In this document: in pieces, positions 63,178 to 64,000 of the stretch
How the letters are laid out: each line of letters begins with the position of its first letter
Numbering within the stretch: the stretch's first letter is position 1
Assembly (NCBI GenBank): GCA_947488905.1
Contig: CANLBJ010000001.1
Location: forward strand, 744,001-808,000
Reading direction: 5' to 3'
DNA: 64,000 nt
Source: Ulvibacter algarum
GTDB lineage: Bacteria > Bacteroidota > Bacteroidia > Flavobacteriales > Flavobacteriaceae
Program-made: the position numbers and the translations under genes
The notes under the pieces: model-generated
Database searches by the model: none
Seen by the model: only the letters and a program-made list of their open reading frames with translations
Told to the model about the DNA's origin: nothing

Positions 63178-64000
63178 ATGAAAGTTATAAACCTTTTCGT
63201 TTTTTTATTTCTTATGTCAAATGGATTGATGCATTCTCAAAGCTCATTTTTCAATATATCTGAAACAGAGCCTTTCAAAGATGTTAAGTATAGTACGTCA
63301 ATTCTAGATGTCCATAATTTTGAAGGAGGAGAGGTTTTAGTGATTAGAAAGGCAAAGAAATTATTTTTGATAAATGATTTTTCTAAGGATCATGTTTTGT
63401 TGAATAATATAGAAATTGAAAGAGAAAAAAAAGAAACTTACCTAGGTAGTTATTCAACAGACGATGGAATTACGTTTTTTTCTAGTTTAAGGGTTTCAAA
63501 ATCAGAAATTGAAATGTATGCACATACTTACAATTACGAAAGTCAAAAGGCTGATAAAAAATTACTTTACAGTGTATCAAAAGGGAACAAGAAAAATAAG
63601 TTTAGTTTATTTAAGAGAGAGAAACACCAAGAAAACTTCAGAGTATCTCCTAATGGTCAATATGTAGCTTTTACTGTTGACCATATTAATAATAAGGTTA
63701 ATAATCAAGGAGTAAGAGTATACGATACTCAGCTTAATGAGTTGTATAGTAAAAGTTATGAGCTAAATGAAAAAAATATATTTGCTTTTGATGACTTTGT
63801 TGTTACTAATGATGCAGAGGTGATTTGTGCAGGAATTACATATATCACTGATAAAAAGCGTAAAAAAGATACTAAATCTGATTATGACTACACTTTGTTT
63901 AAAATTAATAAGGATCAACTCACAAAAAAGATAATTGAACTAGGTGATAACTATGTTAATGAGATTCGTTTTTCTCAATCAGAAAATAGTATTAGAATGC
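63178..64000 (+). CDS. Secreted WD40/PD40-like protein (partial, 3' end missing)
   Basis: Starts at ATG 63178 and remains open to the window end (274 codons). Signal peptide VINLFVFLFLMSNGLMHSQ. The mature part shows beta-strand repeats with FRVSPNGQYVAFTVDH, a PD40/TolB-like blade, and Lys/Asn-rich loops. It is probably an envelope or surface beta-propeller; no catalytic motif is in the visible part. Divergent from the SDR gene. I cannot tell whether a T9SS sorting domain follows. Confidence 0.7.
   Translation, partial: MKVINLFVFLFLMSNGLMHSQSSFFNISETEPFKDVKYSTSILDVHNFEGGEVLVIRKAKKLFLINDFSKDHVLLNNIEIEREKKETYLGSYSTDDGITFFSSLRVSKSEIEMYAHTYNYESQKADKKLLYSVSKGNKKNKFSLFKREKHQENFRVSPNGQYVAFTVDHINNKVNNQGVRVYDTQLNELYSKSYELNEKNIFAFDDFVVTNDAEVICAGITYITDKKRKKDTKSDYDYTLFKINKDQLTKKIIELGDNYVNEIRFSQSENSIRM

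Noticed and set aside
1-64000. tRNA, rRNA, CRISPR arrays, prophage and insertion sequences
   Set aside because: I looked for CCA-ended cloverleaf regions, spaced repeats, integrases and transposases and saw none; small divergent RNAs could have been missed without a covariance search.

Overview
This window looks like a chromosomal segment of a marine-type member of the Bacteroidota, most likely family Flavobacteriaceae. The DNA is AT-rich. Many secreted proteins carry type IX secretion system (T9SS) C-terminal sorting domains. Several promoters fit the Bacteroidota pattern TTG-N16-23-TAnnTTTG. The gene set includes DUF4136, DUF3667, DUF4846, DUF6029, DUF6702 and T9SS plug families, and a complete Na+-translocating NADH:quinone reductase (nqrABCDEF) is present. 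I saw no rRNA, tRNA, CRISPR array, prophage or insertion-sequence transposase. Genus cannot be fixed from the sequence alone.

Layout. 1-84 is the tail of a T9SS cargo gene. 131-9609 holds a DUF4136 lipoprotein, a 2018-residue alpha-2-macroglobulin-like protein, a TPR protein and the murein ligase mpl. 9712-16488 is an envelope group of thioredoxin-fold and Omp28-type proteins with a DUF6029 barrel candidate. 16564-22849 has a Nudix hydrolase, pruA, an NRDE protein, apaG, a DUF3667 membrane protein and the T9SS plug protein. 23044-29152 is the nqr operon. 29312-39916 holds two giant T9SS cargo proteins that share a C-terminal module and flank a membrane-anchored LuxR-type regulator. 40066-42298 is an overlapping operon ending in apbE, whose product would attach FMN to NqrB and NqrC. 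42313-48045 is a compact minus-strand operon: gpmI, thioredoxin-like lipoprotein, HAD phosphatase, map, methyltransferase, T9SS type B protein. 48157-51120 has an M48 peptidase, a VanY-type carboxypeptidase, a GNAT protein and pepE. 51275-57664 has a coiled-coil protein, three overlapping carboxypeptidase-regulatory-like paralogues, a DUF6702 protein and an M1 peptidase. 57877-60256 has tatA, a PAP2 phosphatase and a subtilase lipoprotein. 60384-63095 has an O-methyltransferase, an ACMSD-like amidohydrolase and an atypical SDR. A partial secreted protein runs off the right edge.

The most unusual signal is not a gene. The 10-mer ATTTCCGAAG (reverse complement CTTCGGAAAT) occurs 18 times by eye in 64 kb, against well under one expected by composition. 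Ten copies are intergenic although intergenic DNA is a small share of the window. Coding copies use different reading frames, so selection appears to act on DNA or RNA. Intergenic copies show a polarity: read in the sense of the adjacent gene, ATTTCCGAAG lies 5' of genes and CTTCGGAAAT lies 3' of them. At pruA, nqrF and the M1 peptidase gene the 3' copy sits 6-8 nt after the stop codon and just before the terminator hairpin. This may be an uptake, chromosome-organising, repair or RNA-processing signal.
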